From Cryobacterium aureum (GTDB lineage: Bacteria; Actinomycetota; Actinomycetes; Actinomycetales; Microbacteriaceae): DNA of 64,000 nt. The position numbers were made by a program, and so were the translations under genes. The stretch covers positions 62,001 through 126,000 of the forward strand of contig NZ_PPTG01000005.1 in NCBI RefSeq assembly GCF_002954245.1, written 5' to 3'. Below are positions 1 through 8,844 of the stretch, piece after piece. Position 1 is the stretch's first letter, and each line of letters opens with the position of its first letter. The notes below the pieces were generated by a model. That model did no database searches, had not been told where the DNA came from, and saw only the letters and a program-made list of their open reading frames with translations.

Positions 1-756
1 CTTGATCAGGATGCCCTCGGTCGCCTCCATGATGCTCTGCATGCTCGGCGCAACGAGGTAGGGGTCTTCGGGAATGGCCCAGATCGGCACGCCGAACGCT
101 CCGCCCGAGCGCGCCGGCTGGGCGTTGGTCGTGGCGCGCACCACGTCGATAATCTGCGGCAGAGCGTTTTCGTCGGCACGGTTGACGATAATGGCCAAAA
201 TGGATGCGTGTTCGTCGCGCAATTCCGCCAGCGCCACGTCGGTCTGCTGGCCGATATCCACGGCCGAGCGGGCGTCGCTCTGGCCGAGGCGTTCGCCCTC
301 GCCGGGGCCGACACGGCCGCCGAGCACGAGCAGCACGGGAGCGCCGAGGTTCGCGGCGATGCGGGCGTTGAAGGCGAGCTCGGTGGGGCTGCCGACGTCG
401 GTGTAGTCACTGCCGATGACGACGACCGTGTCGCAAATGGCCTCGATCGCCTTGTAACGGGCGACGATCACGGCCAGGGCCGCATCCGGGTCGGTGTTGA
501 CGTCGTCGTAACTGACACCGATGCTCTGCTCGTAGGTCTGTCCTGCGGCCACACCGGGGCCGGCATTGGCCTGCAGGTGACGCAGCAGAAGCTCAACGAC
601 ATAGTCGGGTTCGGTTGCGGTGCGGGCGACGGGGCGGAACACGCCGACCCGCTCCACCAGGTGAGTGAGCGTGTCGAGCACGCCCAGCGCGATCGAGGAT
701 TTGCCGGTATTACCTTCGGCGCTGGTGATATAAATGCTTCGAGCCACGATGTCCAT
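1..756 (-). CDS. pta: Phosphate acetyltransferase, N-terminal part (cut by window edge)
   Basis: Converts acetyl phosphate and CoA to acetyl-CoA (or the reverse). The 252 codons present begin at an ATG at 756 and stay open to the window edge, so the catalytic C-terminal PTA domain is not visible. What is seen is the BioD-like N-terminal domain of long Pta proteins, with a P-loop GNTGKS at about residues 15-20 followed by ALGVLDTL and VGVFRPVAR. It lies 38 bp behind the phosphoketolase gene on the same strand, which makes functional sense because that enzyme makes acetyl phosphate. No strong ribosome site precedes this ATG, so translation may depend on the upstream gene. Family call is firm; full length is unknown. 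Confidence 0.85.
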   Translation of the reverse strand, partial: MDIVARSIYITSAEGNTGKSSIALGVLDTLTHLVERVGVFRPVARTATEPDYVVELLLRHLQANAGPGVAAGQTYEQSIGVSYDDVNTDPDAALAVIVARYKAIEAICDTVVVIGSDYTDVGSPTELAFNARIAANLGAPVLLVLGGRVGPGEGERLGQSDARSAVDIGQQTDVALAELRDEHASILAIIVNRADENALPQIIDVVRATTNAQPARSGGAFGVPIWAIPEDPYLVAPSMQSIMEATEGILIK

Positions 757-794
757 TCAAGCGTATTCGGGTTGGGAGAGTGTCGGGCGGGTCG

Positions 795-3260
795 CTACAC
801 GTTGTCGCTGCCGGTCTCCGGGGCGGCGGCATCCGCTTGGGAAGACCAGGACCAGTTCGTGATGGCCGGAACGTCTTCACCGTGATCGCGGGTGTACTGG
901 CGGGCCGCCAGGCGGGCATCCTGCATCTGCTGCCGGAGCAGGCCGGCGCGGGCGGCCAAGCCCGGGGTGCGGTCGATGACGTCCATGACGAGGTGATACC
1001 GGTCGAGGTCGTTGAGCATGACCATGTCGAACGGAGTCGTCGTGGTTCCGATCTCCTTGTAGCCGCGGGCGTGCAGATTCTCGTGACCGTGACGCTTGTA
1101 GGTGAGCCGATGAATGAGCCACGGGTAGCCGTGATAAGCGAAGATGATCGGCTTGTCGGGCGTGAAGACGGCGTCGAAGGCACTGTCGCTCAGGCCGTGT
1201 GGGTGGTCATCCGCCGACTGCAGACGCATCAGGTCGACGACGTTCACGACCCGCACCTTCAAATCGGGCAGGTTTTCGCGCAGAATCTCGGCGGCGGCGA
1301 GCACCTCGAGCGTGGGAACGTCGCCAGCGGCGGCGAGCACGACATCGGGAGCTTGCCCGGGCACCTCGGTGCCGGCCCAGTCGAAGATGCCGAGGCCTCG
1401 GGTGCAGTGCGCGACGGCCTGCTCCATGGTGAGCAGGTTCGGCGCCGGCTGCTTGCCGGCCACGACGACGTTGACATAGTTGACGCTGCGCAGGCAGTGG
1501 TCGTAGGTGGAGAGCAGCGTATTCGCGTCGAAGGGCAGGTAGACCCGCACTACGTCGGCGCTCTTATTGACGACGTGGTCGATGAATCCGGGGTCCTGAT
1601 GGCTGAACCCGTTGTGATCCTGTCGCCAGACGTGCGAACTGAGCAGGTAGTTCAGGCTCGCGATCGGCGCCCGCCACGGAATCTCGGCGGTCACCTTGAG
1701 CCACTTGGCGTGCTGGTTGAACATGGAATCGACGATGTGGATGAACGCTTCGTAGCAGTTGAACAGTCCGTGCCGCCCGGTGAGCAGGTAGCCCTCGAGC
1801 CAGCCCTGGCACTGGTGTTCGCTCAGCACCTCCATGACACGGCCGGCCCTGGCCAGGTTGGTGTCGCCGGGCTTGAACTCGGCGTTCCACTGCTTATTGG
1901 TCACCTCGTAGACCGGCGGTGCCAGCCGGTTTGAGGCGGTCTCGTCGGGTCCGAAGATGCGAAAGTTGTCGGGATTCAAGCGGATGACTTCGGCCAGGTA
2001 GCCGCCGAGCACGCGCGTCGCCTCGGCTTGCGTTGCACCCGGCTCCGGCACGTCGACGGCGAAATCGCGAAAGTCGGGCAGGTGCAGGTCGCGGCGCAAG
2101 AGTCCGCCGTTGGCGATCGGGTTGGCGCTCATACGCAGGGGGCCGATCGGGGCGAGGGCCTTTATCGCTGCGACGGGAGCACCGCTGGAGTCGAACAGTT
2201 CTGCGGGGCGGTAGGAGCGCATCCACTGTTCGAGCAGGGCCGTGTGGGCCGGGGTGTCGCGGGCGTTTGCCAGCGGAACCTGGTGCGCGCGCCAGGTGTT
2301 CTCCACCTGAACGCCGTCGATGATGGCGGGGCAGGTCCAGCCCTTGGGCGTGCGGAGGATGATCATGGGCCAGCGCGGGCGGGCGAAATCTTCGTTGTTC
2401 TTCTCGGCCGCGGCGGCCGCTGCCTTGATCTCGGCGATCTGGTTGAGCACCAGGTCGAGAGTGTCCGCCATGCGGGCGTGCACGAGCATCGGGTCTTCGC
2501 CGTCGAAGCCGCCGGAGACTATATAAGGAGTGTGACCGTAGCCACGCATGAGATCCAGCAGCTCGTCTTCGGGGATGCGCGCGAGCACCGTGGGGTTGGC
2601 GATCTTGTACCCGTTGAGGTGCAAAATGGGCAACACGACGCCGTCCTGGACGGGGTCGATGAACTTGTTGGAGTGCCAGCTGGTGGCGAGCGGGCCGGTT
2701 TCAGCCTCGCCATCGCCGACCACCGCGGCCACGAGCAGGTTCGGGTTGTCGAACGCCGCACCGTAGGCGTGGCTCAGGGCGTAGCCAAGCTCGCCGCCCT
2801 CATGGATGGATCCAGGTAGCTCGGGCGAAGCATGGCTCGGGATGCCGCCGGGAAAGGAGAACTGGCGAAACAGCTTCTGCACGCCGTGCGCGTTCTGCTC
2901 GATGTCGGCGTACACCTCGGTGTAGGTGCCGTCGAGGTAAGCGTTGGCGACCATGCCGGGGCCGCCGTGACCTGGGCCGGTGATGTAGATGGTGCTCTGG
3001 CTGCGTTCCTGGATGGCGCGGTTCAGGTGCGCGTAGAGAAAGTTGAGACCGGGCGTTGTACCCCAGTGGCCGAGCAGGCGCGGCTTGACGTGGTCGCGGG
3101 TGAGGGGCTCTGTCAGCAGGGCGTTGCCGAGCAGGTAGATCTGGCCGACAGCGAGGTAATTCGCGGCCCGCCACCAGGCGTCGATGCTCGCGAGGGCCTC
3201 TGGGTTGAGGGGTGCGGGTGCACGCGTAGGCCAGGTCATGGTGCCGGAATCGTTGATCAT
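795..3260 (-). CDS. xfp: Xylulose-5-phosphate/fructose-6-phosphate phosphoketolase
   Basis: Thiamine-diphosphate enzyme that splits xylulose 5-phosphate (and often fructose 6-phosphate) with phosphate into acetyl phosphate plus glyceraldehyde 3-phosphate or erythrose 4-phosphate. The 821-residue product has the family's usual length. Visible motifs: GPGHGGPG at about 95-102, the signature [14 protein letters not shown] at about 154-167, the cofactor site GDGEAETG at about 182-189, and [10 protein letters not shown] in the second half. The ATG at 3260 is preferred over an in-frame start 21 bp upstream because GGAGG sits just ahead of it. It is followed by pta, so the pair turns sugar phosphates into acetyl-CoA or acetate. 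Confident call. Confidence 0.96.
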   Translation of the reverse strand: MINDSGTMTWPTRAPAPLNPEALASIDAWWRAANYLAVGQIYLLGNALLTEPLTRDHVKPRLLGHWGTTPGLNFLYAHLNRAIQERSQSTIYITGPGHGGPGMVANAYLDGTYTEVYADIEQNAHGVQKLFRQFSFPGGIPSHASPELPGSIHEGGELGYALSHAYGAAFDNPNLLVAAVVGDGEAETGPLATSWHSNKFIDPVQDGVVLPILHLNGYKIANPTVLARIPEDELLDLMRGYGHTPYIVSGGFDGEDPMLVHARMADTLDLVLNQIAEIKAAAAAAEKNNEDFARPRWPMIILRTPKGWTCPAIIDGVQVENTWRAHQVPLANARDTPAHTALLEQWMRSYRPAELFDSSGAPVAAIKALAPIGPLRMSANPIANGGLLRRDLHLPDFRDFAVDVPEPGATQAEATRVLGGYLAEVIRLNPDNFRIFGPDETASNRLAPPVYEVTNKQWNAEFKPGDTNLARAGRVMEVLSEHQCQGWLEGYLLTGRHGLFNCYEAFIHIVDSMFNQHAKWLKVTAEIPWRAPIASLNYLLSSHVWRQDHNGFSHQDPGFIDHVVNKSADVVRVYLPFDANTLLSTYDHCLRSVNYVNVVVAGKQPAPNLLTMEQAVAHCTRGLGIFDWAGTEVPGQAPDVVLAAAGDVPTLEVLAAAEILRENLPDLKVRVVNVVDLMRLQSADDHPHGLSDSAFDAVFTPDKPIIFAYHGYPWLIHRLTYKRHGHENLHARGYKEIGTTTTPFDMVMLNDLDRYHLVMDVIDRTPGLAARAGLLRQQMQDARLAARQYTRDHGEDVPAITNWSWSSQADAAAPETGSDNV

Positions 3261-3499
3261 CGGTCCTCCGCGTTGTGGCACAGCGACACAGCCGCGCTTC
3301 TTCCCATCCTATTGAGCCGCGGTGTCTACCCCAGTGCCAAAGGTCCTCACTCCTGCATGTTCGGCCAAATGGGGGCCATGAAATCTACGGAATATCACGT
3401 GATCTCTGTCTGATCTTCACGCGAGAGCGGGAAAAACGTTGCCATGGGGGTGCTGAAGCAGCAATTTCTCCGCTTTCGCGGCCGTGTGGGCATAGAAAA

Positions 3500-3588
3500 G
3501 ACTCCTCGCGCACCCGCCAGAGCCCGGTTACCCTTGCTACGTTTCCGTCCTGGGGGAATTGGCCAAGGTGGCGCCACGCGAGGAGCCG
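3500..3588 (-). ncRNA. ffs: Small signal recognition particle RNA (4.5S type)
   Basis: On the minus strand the two ends pair as CTCCTCGCG with CGCGAGGAG (3577-3585 with 3502-3510). The apex carries the SRP Alu-less hairpin core: CAGG, a three-pair stem ACG/CGT closed by a GAAA tetraloop, then AGCA (about 3540-3562). This is the conserved helix 8 that binds Ffh. A T-rich stretch, TCTTTTCT, follows the 3' end and may terminate it. Length, about 90 to 100 nt, fits the small bacterial form. Exact ends are estimated from the pairing. It sits next to a tRNA-Ser gene on the opposite strand. Confidence 0.85.
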
Positions 3589-3711
3589 AACCTCAGTTTA
3601 GGGTACGACGCAGGAAGGCACCAACCGGGGACGGTCTTCGCAGGTGGCGGCGGCATCCCCTGGAAACAGGTAAGATTCTCTGGTGCCGTTGCTTTATTGA
3701 AACGGCGGCCA

Positions 3712-3799
3712 GGAGAATTCGCCTAGTGGCCTATGGCGCACGCTTGGAAAGCGTGTTGGGTGAAAGCCCTCGGGGGTTCGAATCCCCCATTCTCCGCCA
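3712..3799 (+). tRNA. tRNA-Ser (anticodon GGA)
   Basis: Class II tRNA of 88 nt with encoded CCA. The acceptor pairs GGAGAAT with ATTCTCC; the anticodon stem CACGC/GCGTG closes the loop TTGGAAA, giving anticodon GGA (3746-3748), which reads UCC and UCU. A long variable arm of serine type lies between the anticodon and T arms, and the T arm has the standard GGTTCGAATCC core. The 3' half is copied in degenerate form twice directly downstream. Confidence 0.95.
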
Positions 3800-3814
3800 G
3801 ACCAATAAAACGCA

Positions 3815-3925
3815 GCGTGCTGGGTGACGCACACACCCCACTCACGGGGTTCCAATCCCCCATTCTCCGCCAGACCAATAAAACGCAGCGTGCTGGGTGA
3901 CGCACACACCCCACTCACGGGGTTC
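3815..3925 (+). repeat. Tandem degenerate copies of the tRNA-Ser 3' half, period 73 bp
   Basis: From the T arm of tRNA-Ser onward the sequence repeats with a 73-bp period: 3781-3852 matches 3854-3925. Each unit contains a tRNA-Ser 3' half in which GCGTG, TGGGTGA, the T arm and ATTCTCCGCCA can be aligned with the real tRNA, but with a rearranged variable arm (GACGCACACACCCC). Copy one (3815-3872) runs to CCA; copy two (3888-3925) stops inside the T arm. Neither has a 5' half, so both look like tRNA fragments, not working tRNAs. No integrase gene is nearby. Confidence 0.85.
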
Positions 3926-3976
3926 TGTGGTCGTCATCGCGCGTTCGCCGCTTTGGCCTCCGAGATCGGCAGTGGG

Positions 3977-5344
3977 TCAGCCGATGCGGATGAGTTTCTT
4001 GTTCACGAACTCGCTGGCACCGTAGCGTCCGAGTTCGCGCCCGAAGCCGCTTCTGTTCACCCCGCCGAACGGCAGCTCTGCGCTGCCTGCGCCGACCAAG
4101 TTGACGTAGACCATGCCGGCCTCGATCCGGTCGGCGACCCGCAGTGCCTGCTCGGGATCGGTCGTGAACAGGTAGGAGCCCAGCCCGAACGGAGTGTCAT
4201 TCGCAAGGGTGATGGCGTCGTCCTCTGAGCGAGCCCGATAGACGAACGCTACCGGGCCGAAGAACTCTTCGTGATACGTGTCGTTGTCCCGCGTGACATC
4301 GGTCAGCACGCCAGACGGGAAGAAGGCACCGGACCGCTTGCCAGTGGTCGCCAGGGTCGCTCCCTGCGCGACCGCGCGCTCGACCTGCTCCTCGAGATGC
4401 TCGGCCGCGCCGAGCGACGAGAGTGGGCCGTAGTCTGCACCGTGAACGGTCGGGTCGCCGGGTGTACTCGCCAGGATGGCGGCGGTGAACTTCTCCGTGA
4501 ACTCGTCATAAAGTTCATCGATCACGATAAATCGCTTAGCTGCGTCGCAGGCCTGCCCGCCATTGCGGAGGCGACCTTCGACGGCGGCATCCACTGTGGC
4601 GGCCATGTCGTCGGTGCTCAGCAGGATGAACGGGTCTGACCCGCCCAGTTCCAGCACGACCTTCTTGAGATGGCGACCGGCCACCTCGGCAACGGCCGCG
4701 CCGGCGCCCTCTGAACCGGTGAGGGAAACGCCCCGTACCCGCGGGTCGGCGATAACCGTGGCGACCTGCTCACTGTCCGCATACACGTTGATGTAGGCGC
4801 CAGCCGGGAAGCCTGCGTCCTGGAAGATTTGCTCTATCGCCGCGGCCGACTCCGGGCACTGCGACGCATGCTTGAGGATGATCGTATTGCCGGTCATGAG
4901 GTTCGGTCCGGCGAAGCGCGCGACCTGGTAATACGGGAAATTCCAGGGCATGATCCCAATCAGCACACCGAAAGATCTGGAGCGCATGAAGGCGGAACCT
5001 TCGCCGCTGAGAAGGGTGATTGGTTCGTCCTTCAGAAATTCCTGCGCGTTGTCGGCGTAGTAACGGTAGATGTCGGCGGCGTAGGCGATCTCGCCGAGCG
5101 CTTCGTCGACGGGCTTTCCCATCTCGCGCACGATGACGGCCGCCAGCTTGTCACGGCGCTCGTCGTGCAAGTCGCCGACCCGGCGCAGGAGCGCTGCCCG
5201 CTCGTCGATTGACGAGTTGCGTGACCAGCTGCGGTGGGCCTCATCAGCCGACGCAATAACCTGCTCGAGTTCATCATTCGAAATCTGGGGGTAGGTTTTG
5301 ATGGTCTCACCTGTGGCGGGGTTGATGACGGCATGGTGGCTCAC
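3977..5344 (-). CDS. NAD(P)-dependent succinate-semialdehyde dehydrogenase family protein
   Basis: Aldehyde dehydrogenase of 455 residues that most resembles actinobacterial succinate-semialdehyde dehydrogenases, which oxidise succinate semialdehyde to succinate. Catalytic residues are in place: Asn135 in PWNFPYYQ, Glu232 in LELGGSDP and the nucleophile Cys266 in NGGQACDAAKRF. The cofactor-site motif LTGSEGAG is at about 209-216. The Asp after the catalytic Cys dipeptide (CDAAKRF, where CIAAKRF is common) is slightly unusual. The gene stands alone, with a GGAGG-rich leader (AAGGAGGTGG) before the ATG. Substrate is inferred from family only; a related semialdehyde is possible. Confidence 0.85.
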   Translation of the reverse strand: MSHHAVINPATGETIKTYPQISNDELEQVIASADEAHRSWSRNSSIDERAALLRRVGDLHDERRDKLAAVIVREMGKPVDEALGEIAYAADIYRYYADNAQEFLKDEPITLLSGEGSAFMRSRSFGVLIGIMPWNFPYYQVARFAGPNLMTGNTIILKHASQCPESAAAIEQIFQDAGFPAGAYINVYADSEQVATVIADPRVRGVSLTGSEGAGAAVAEVAGRHLKKVVLELGGSDPFILLSTDDMAATVDAAVEGRLRNGGQACDAAKRFIVIDELYDEFTEKFTAAILASTPGDPTVHGADYGPLSSLGAAEHLEEQVERAVAQGATLATTGKRSGAFFPSGVLTDVTRDNDTYHEEFFGPVAFVYRARSEDDAITLANDTPFGLGSYLFTTDPEQALRVADRIEAGMVYVNLVGAGSAELPFGGVNRSGFGRELGRYGASEFVNKKLIRIG

Positions 5345-5357
5345 GAGCCACCTCCTT

Positions 5358-5558
5358 TCACGGGGCTACTATTCCGGAGAAAATCGCGTAGTACGAGCCA
5401 ATCATGTTCGCGAAATTTGTCAAGGCGAATGCGTGCGCCCGTCTGGTGACTTGAGCCAAAGGCAAGGAAAATCTGTTCCAAGACTTGGAGATGTTGATCA
5501 CCTCGCGGCCCAGCCGGTCTTTAAAGTCTTTGGTGAAGCCCCTACGTGATGCGGTCAT
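5358..5558 (-). pseudogene. Remnant of an IS3-type transposase OrfA
   Basis: Reading leftward from an ATG at 5558, about 26 codons give MTASRRGFTKDFKDRLGR followed by EVINISKS, which looks like the start of an IS3-family OrfA (basic N terminus, then the FK..L..EVI..SK helix). The similarity then ends and the expected helix-turn-helix tail is missing. No OrfB, no clear terminal inverted repeats and no target duplication were seen. The rest of the 350-bp gap between 5345 and 5696 shows nothing else. Judged from pattern memory only, so the call is tentative. Confidence 0.4.
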
Positions 5559-5696
5559 ACCGACGGGGCGACCGCGATGCGTTGGCGACAAACTCGCAAA
5601 TTCCGCTGGGCCGACCTGCTGATTGCGTTCACCGAACAGGGTGACCGTCGTTAAACCGGGCCAAGACAAAGGAACGCGCCAGCGCGGCGCCCTGGG

Positions 5697-6209
5697 CTAG
5701 ACGCCAGCGCGATCGGCGAGACCGCGCACGAAGGCGGCCTGGCCGGCGTGCTGCAGATCGTCGGAGAGCACACTCGCGAGGCGCACACCGACCGTGACGG
5801 CAGGCGTCCAGGACTCGTCGACGACCCGGTCCAGGTCCGCCGCGCTCAGACTGGTCAGATAGGCCAGGGTCGCGGTGTGCACGGCGTCGTAGTAGCCGCC
5901 AAGCAGGTCGGCGTCGGCGCGAACGGCGGCGACTTCGGCGGAGGTGAAGCCATAGCCGATCCTCGTCGGCCCGAACGGCAGGTCGAACCGCTCTTCCCAC
6001 CCCTGCCCGGTGTACACCTGCTCGGTACCGGCGAGGTCGGCGATGTGGTCGTCCTGCAGGCGGGACAGATGCCAGGTGAGCCAGGCGATGGTGTTGGCAT
6101 CGGCATCCGCTCGATACGTGAGGGTGGCGACGGTCGCGTTTTTCAGGGCCGCGCGCACGCTGCCCTGGATGCGGGAAAACTCTTCGATGAGCAGTTCGGT
6201 GGGGGTCAT
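5697..6209 (-). CDS. DinB-like / DUF664 mycothiol-type protein
   Basis: A 170-residue four-helix-bundle protein of the DinB superfamily, in the group often named mycothiol-dependent maleylpyruvate isomerase-like or DUF664. Probable metal ligands are His47 and His55 in WHLSRLQDDH and a third His near residue 154 in DDLQHAGQ. Members bind a divalent metal and some use mycothiol as a thiol cofactor, but the substrate here cannot be read from sequence. It is a single gene between the transposase remnant and the lipoprotein unit, with an AGGAGAG ribosome site before the ATG. Confidence 0.8.
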   Translation of the reverse strand: MTPTELLIEEFSRIQGSVRAALKNATVATLTYRADADANTIAWLTWHLSRLQDDHIADLAGTEQVYTGQGWEERFDLPFGPTRIGYGFTSAEVAAVRADADLLGGYYDAVHTATLAYLTSLSAADLDRVVDESWTPAVTVGVRLASVLSDDLQHAGQAAFVRGLADRAGV

Positions 6210-6263
6210 AGCTCTCCTTAGTCGGTTCTGCCACCGTACCCCGGCGCTCAGCCGCCGTCGCGA

Positions 6264-6761
6264 CTAGTACTCATCCGACGGATGCTGCCCCTCCTCCAGC
6301 TCGAAACACGGAGAGAAGGACGTGATGTAGAGCTGCGTGCCCGAATTCCAGATGGCCGCGTTGTAAGACCCACCGTCGTCGACTCGCAGGTCGACTTCGG
6401 CGTCATCGCCGGTGGTGTCACCCTCCTTAACCGTGACTCGCTCTTTGAGTTTCCAGGCCGCCGCAATGCCGTCCACGATGGCTTGAGGATTGACCTCGCC
6501 GGCAAAGGTGAGAACGGTTCGGCCCGACCACCGGTATTGGTCGTCTCCGCATTTGAGCAGCGGACCAGTCTGCTTCTGCGTCTGGTCGCCGATACTCTCG
6601 GAGGGAAGCAGAGCAGCAGTCTCGTTTTCCATCGTGAGGGCGATGCCCTTGGCTGTCTGCAGGTCCATGCTGGTCTCCTTCTGCGGGTTCTGCGGTACTG
6701 CGCAAGCCGTCAGCGCCAGGGTGACGATGAGCGCGCCAGCGCCCAACCGAGCCAGAGTCAT
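6264..6761 (-). CDS. Predicted lipoprotein of unknown function
   Basis: A 165-residue secreted protein: an N-terminal hydrophobic stretch (ARLGAGALIVTLALTAC) ends in a lipobox with Cys20, so it should be lipidated and held outside the membrane. The mature part has no motif I recognise; two cysteines (in LLKCGDDQ and SFSPCFELEE) could form a disulfide. The ATG at 6761 starts just after the stop of the hydrolase gene; GTG codons at 6770 and 6782 would give longer forms that overlap it. Last gene of a likely three-gene unit with the WXG-like protein and the DUF1023 hydrolase. Confidence 0.7.
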   Translation of the reverse strand: MTLARLGAGALIVTLALTACAVPQNPQKETSMDLQTAKGIALTMENETAALLPSESIGDQTQKQTGPLLKCGDDQYRWSGRTVLTFAGEVNPQAIVDGIAAAWKLKERVTVKEGDTTGDDAEVDLRVDDGGSYNAAIWNSGTQLYITSFSPCFELEEGQHPSDEY

Positions 6762-6766
6762 CGGTT

Positions 6767-8509
6767 TCACCGGTAAATCCACCTTTCCAAGTCCTTGAGC
6801 ACGTCGATATTATCTCTATCACCGGTAGCGACGAGGTTATGGTTGTCCATCAGCACGGTCGGGTGCCAGATCAGTGTCCCGTCGCCGTCCACCGTATAGG
6901 CAGGCTTCGGCCCCTCGTAGAAGGTCCCTGCTTCGAAAGCGTCGCTGGAGCGCGGATTGTTACCGTCGCCAACGGCCCCAGTGCCCTGTGCTACTTGCAG
7001 AATATCTTCGTAGGAGAAGTCGGCGTAGTTGGTCGTGGGATCGGGTCTCCACTCCTCTGGCATCCACGCTCCCGACAGTGAGACGACTGAGTCGTAGTGG
7101 GCCCCGGCCACCTCGGCCGAGGTGATGTTGGCGAGTCCCCAGCTGTGTCCGACGGCCGTTGAGGTTGCGTCGGAAAGCAGGGGGTCCGCGGCCAGGCCCG
7201 TCTCGAAGTCGGCCAGTACCGGGCCGGTCTGCTTGACAAAGTCTGCCGAATTCGCATCAGCTACTCCCTTGGTCAAGCCACCACGAGGGCCGTCCGAATC
7301 TCCGGGAAAGAGACCATCCTTATAGATAAAGGCGACGGTGTCGGGATGCTGGTTGACGATCCAATCGGACAGCGGCTGGACCGAGCCGTCGTAGAACATG
7401 TCCATATTGCTCATCGTGCCGGGCACATAGGTGATGCGCTCACGCGTTTCACTTGACGGGGTTCCGTGCATTTCGACGATGCGCGCGCCCTCCCTGTCGT
7501 AGAGGTAGAGCTGATTCTTACCGTCGACCGTTCGCTGCAGGTAGCTGCGCTCAGCCTCCAGCAGTTTGTGCTCCTTTACGATTTGATCACTTCTGTCATA
7601 ATTCTGTTCCCACCGCCCCCGAGTGCGCTCCATTCCGGCAATTTCAGCATCGAGCTTGGCGGATTCGGCGTCGATTTCGGCGATTCTCGTGCTGGCGTTG
7701 AGGCGGTTGGCGGCGACGCGGGCAAGAGCTGGCAGTCCGTTCAACGATCCGAGCAGGACCGGGGCCCCGGCGATGAGGGCGAGCTGAGCAGGTTCGCCCA
7801 GCTGCTGCCACCGCTCGGCGACGGTCTCGGGGGCGGCGGTCAGCATCCGCTTGACCAGGTCGGGATTGGTGGCGATCAGTACGGTCAGATCTGACTTCGA
7901 CAGCGTATTCAGACGGGCAATCAGATCGTCGACCGACGCCCCTGCTGCCCAGGACGTGCTAAACCAGGCGGTCGCGCCGAGAACCTGATCCGACTCCAGA
8001 TCGCGCACGCAGACGTCATCGGCGTTGCTGCGACGCGTAACCAGCTCCTGCCACGACGCATCAATGGCAACTATCCGAGCATTGGCGCTCTCAAGCTCCG
8101 CGTCCATACGGGCTTGCCGTTCAGCGGTGCCTATCGGAAAATTCTCACCCTTGTCGAAGGCGTTCGACCAGTGCAGGTCGTAGAGATCAGTGTCGGCCGC
8201 AATCCGCCGCGCTTCCAGCAGACGCTGCTCGCCCTGAATCTCGTCGACTTTTACGGAATACGTTTCGAGGGCGGCGGCCTGCGCGTCCAGCCCCCGAATC
8301 AGCAGATCGATCTCCGGCACCAGCGCCACGAGCCGCTCGACAAAAGCGTCACGCGAAAGCGCGGTCCACCCGGTCGTTTCAGCGTGCGATTGCGCGCCGG
8401 CCAGCGTCGTCTGCAACGTGCGCAGATTCGCGGCCTTGGCGGAGCGAATTCTGGACTCGGACAGGATGCTGTCCGGCTCGCCCAACCCCGGATTCGCTAC
8501 GGTCCACAC
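6767..8509 (-). CDS. DUF1023 alpha/beta hydrolase with WXG-like helical N-terminus
   Basis: A 580-residue protein with two parts. The first 250 or so residues are Ala- and Glu-rich helices with a W..L..DAF pattern (TGWTALSRDAFVERL), as in proteins linked to WXG100/ESX-type systems. The C-terminal part is a DUF1023 alpha/beta hydrolase: YVPGTMSNMDMF, then the nucleophile elbow GHSWG, with later Asp and a final His (MDNHNLVATGDRDN). No signal peptide is seen. A GTG at 8509, 2 bp past the stop of the upstream small gene, is preferred; longer readings overlap that gene. Substrate is unknown; esterase or lipase-like activity is the family expectation. Confidence 0.75.
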   Translation of the reverse strand: MWTVANPGLGEPDSILSESRIRSAKAANLRTLQTTLAGAQSHAETTGWTALSRDAFVERLVALVPEIDLLIRGLDAQAAALETYSVKVDEIQGEQRLLEARRIAADTDLYDLHWSNAFDKGENFPIGTAERQARMDAELESANARIVAIDASWQELVTRRSNADDVCVRDLESDQVLGATAWFSTSWAAGASVDDLIARLNTLSKSDLTVLIATNPDLVKRMLTAAPETVAERWQQLGEPAQLALIAGAPVLLGSLNGLPALARVAANRLNASTRIAEIDAESAKLDAEIAGMERTRGRWEQNYDRSDQIVKEHKLLEAERSYLQRTVDGKNQLYLYDREGARIVEMHGTPSSETRERITYVPGTMSNMDMFYDGSVQPLSDWIVNQHPDTVAFIYKDGLFPGDSDGPRGGLTKGVADANSADFVKQTGPVLADFETGLAADPLLSDATSTAVGHSWGLANITSAEVAGAHYDSVVSLSGAWMPEEWRPDPTTNYADFSYEDILQVAQGTGAVGDGNNPRSSDAFEAGTFYEGPKPAYTVDGDGTLIWHPTVLMDNHNLVATGDRDNIDVLKDLERWIYR

Positions 8510-8511
8510 GG

Positions 8512-8790
8512 TCAGTTCAACTTTCGGCCAAGTGCGGAGTCGGTCGCCCGAAACTTCTCGGCCACGGTTGTTGGAAAGTCGCTGAGCTCGGTCAGCGTAA
8601 GCGCAGCGAGTTCGGCGCGCTCGATCTGTTGGGCTTTGCCTGCGTGCAGGGCTGCCGCGACCGCGTCGCTTTGCAACCCGCCTTCCGGCCACCGATAAGT
8701 CCAGTTAGAAAAACTCAGCTGCGCGCCCGCACCCGCCAGTGTCGTCGACAGGTCGTCGAGCACCGAATCAGTCACGCGTAAAGTCGCCAT
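8512..8790 (-). CDS. Small WXG-like helical protein
   Basis: A 92-residue, mostly helical protein without signal peptide or membrane segment, beginning MATLRVTDSVLDDLS. It has the size and helix-turn-helix hairpin look of WXG100-type partners, with a central SNWTYRWPEGG turn in place of a strict WxG. The stop is 2 bp from the GTG of the DUF1023 hydrolase, so the two are probably translated together. By analogy to ESX-linked pairs it could act as a chaperone or secretion partner for the hydrolase; this is inference. No ESX core genes are in the window. Confidence 0.65.
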   Translation of the reverse strand: MATLRVTDSVLDDLSTTLAGAGAQLSFSNWTYRWPEGGLQSDAVAAALHAGKAQQIERAELAALTLTELSDFPTTVAEKFRATDSALGRKLN

Positions 8791-8844
8791 CAGCATCCCC
8801 TGCCAGATTCGACGTGCCCCCTATTGAACCGTACTAGGTCGAGC

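Noticed and set aside
795-3260. xfp as a transketolase
   Set aside because: [14 protein letters not shown] and the overall 821-residue length are phosphoketolase features.
3781-3925. Tandem repeat as a CRISPR array
   Set aside because: Only two units, no spacers of variable sequence, and the unit is tRNA-derived; no cas genes.
3712-3925. Attachment site of a genomic island at tRNA-Ser
   Set aside because: No integrase or phage-type gene within the adjoining region, and the flanking genes are ordinary; kept only as a possible scar.
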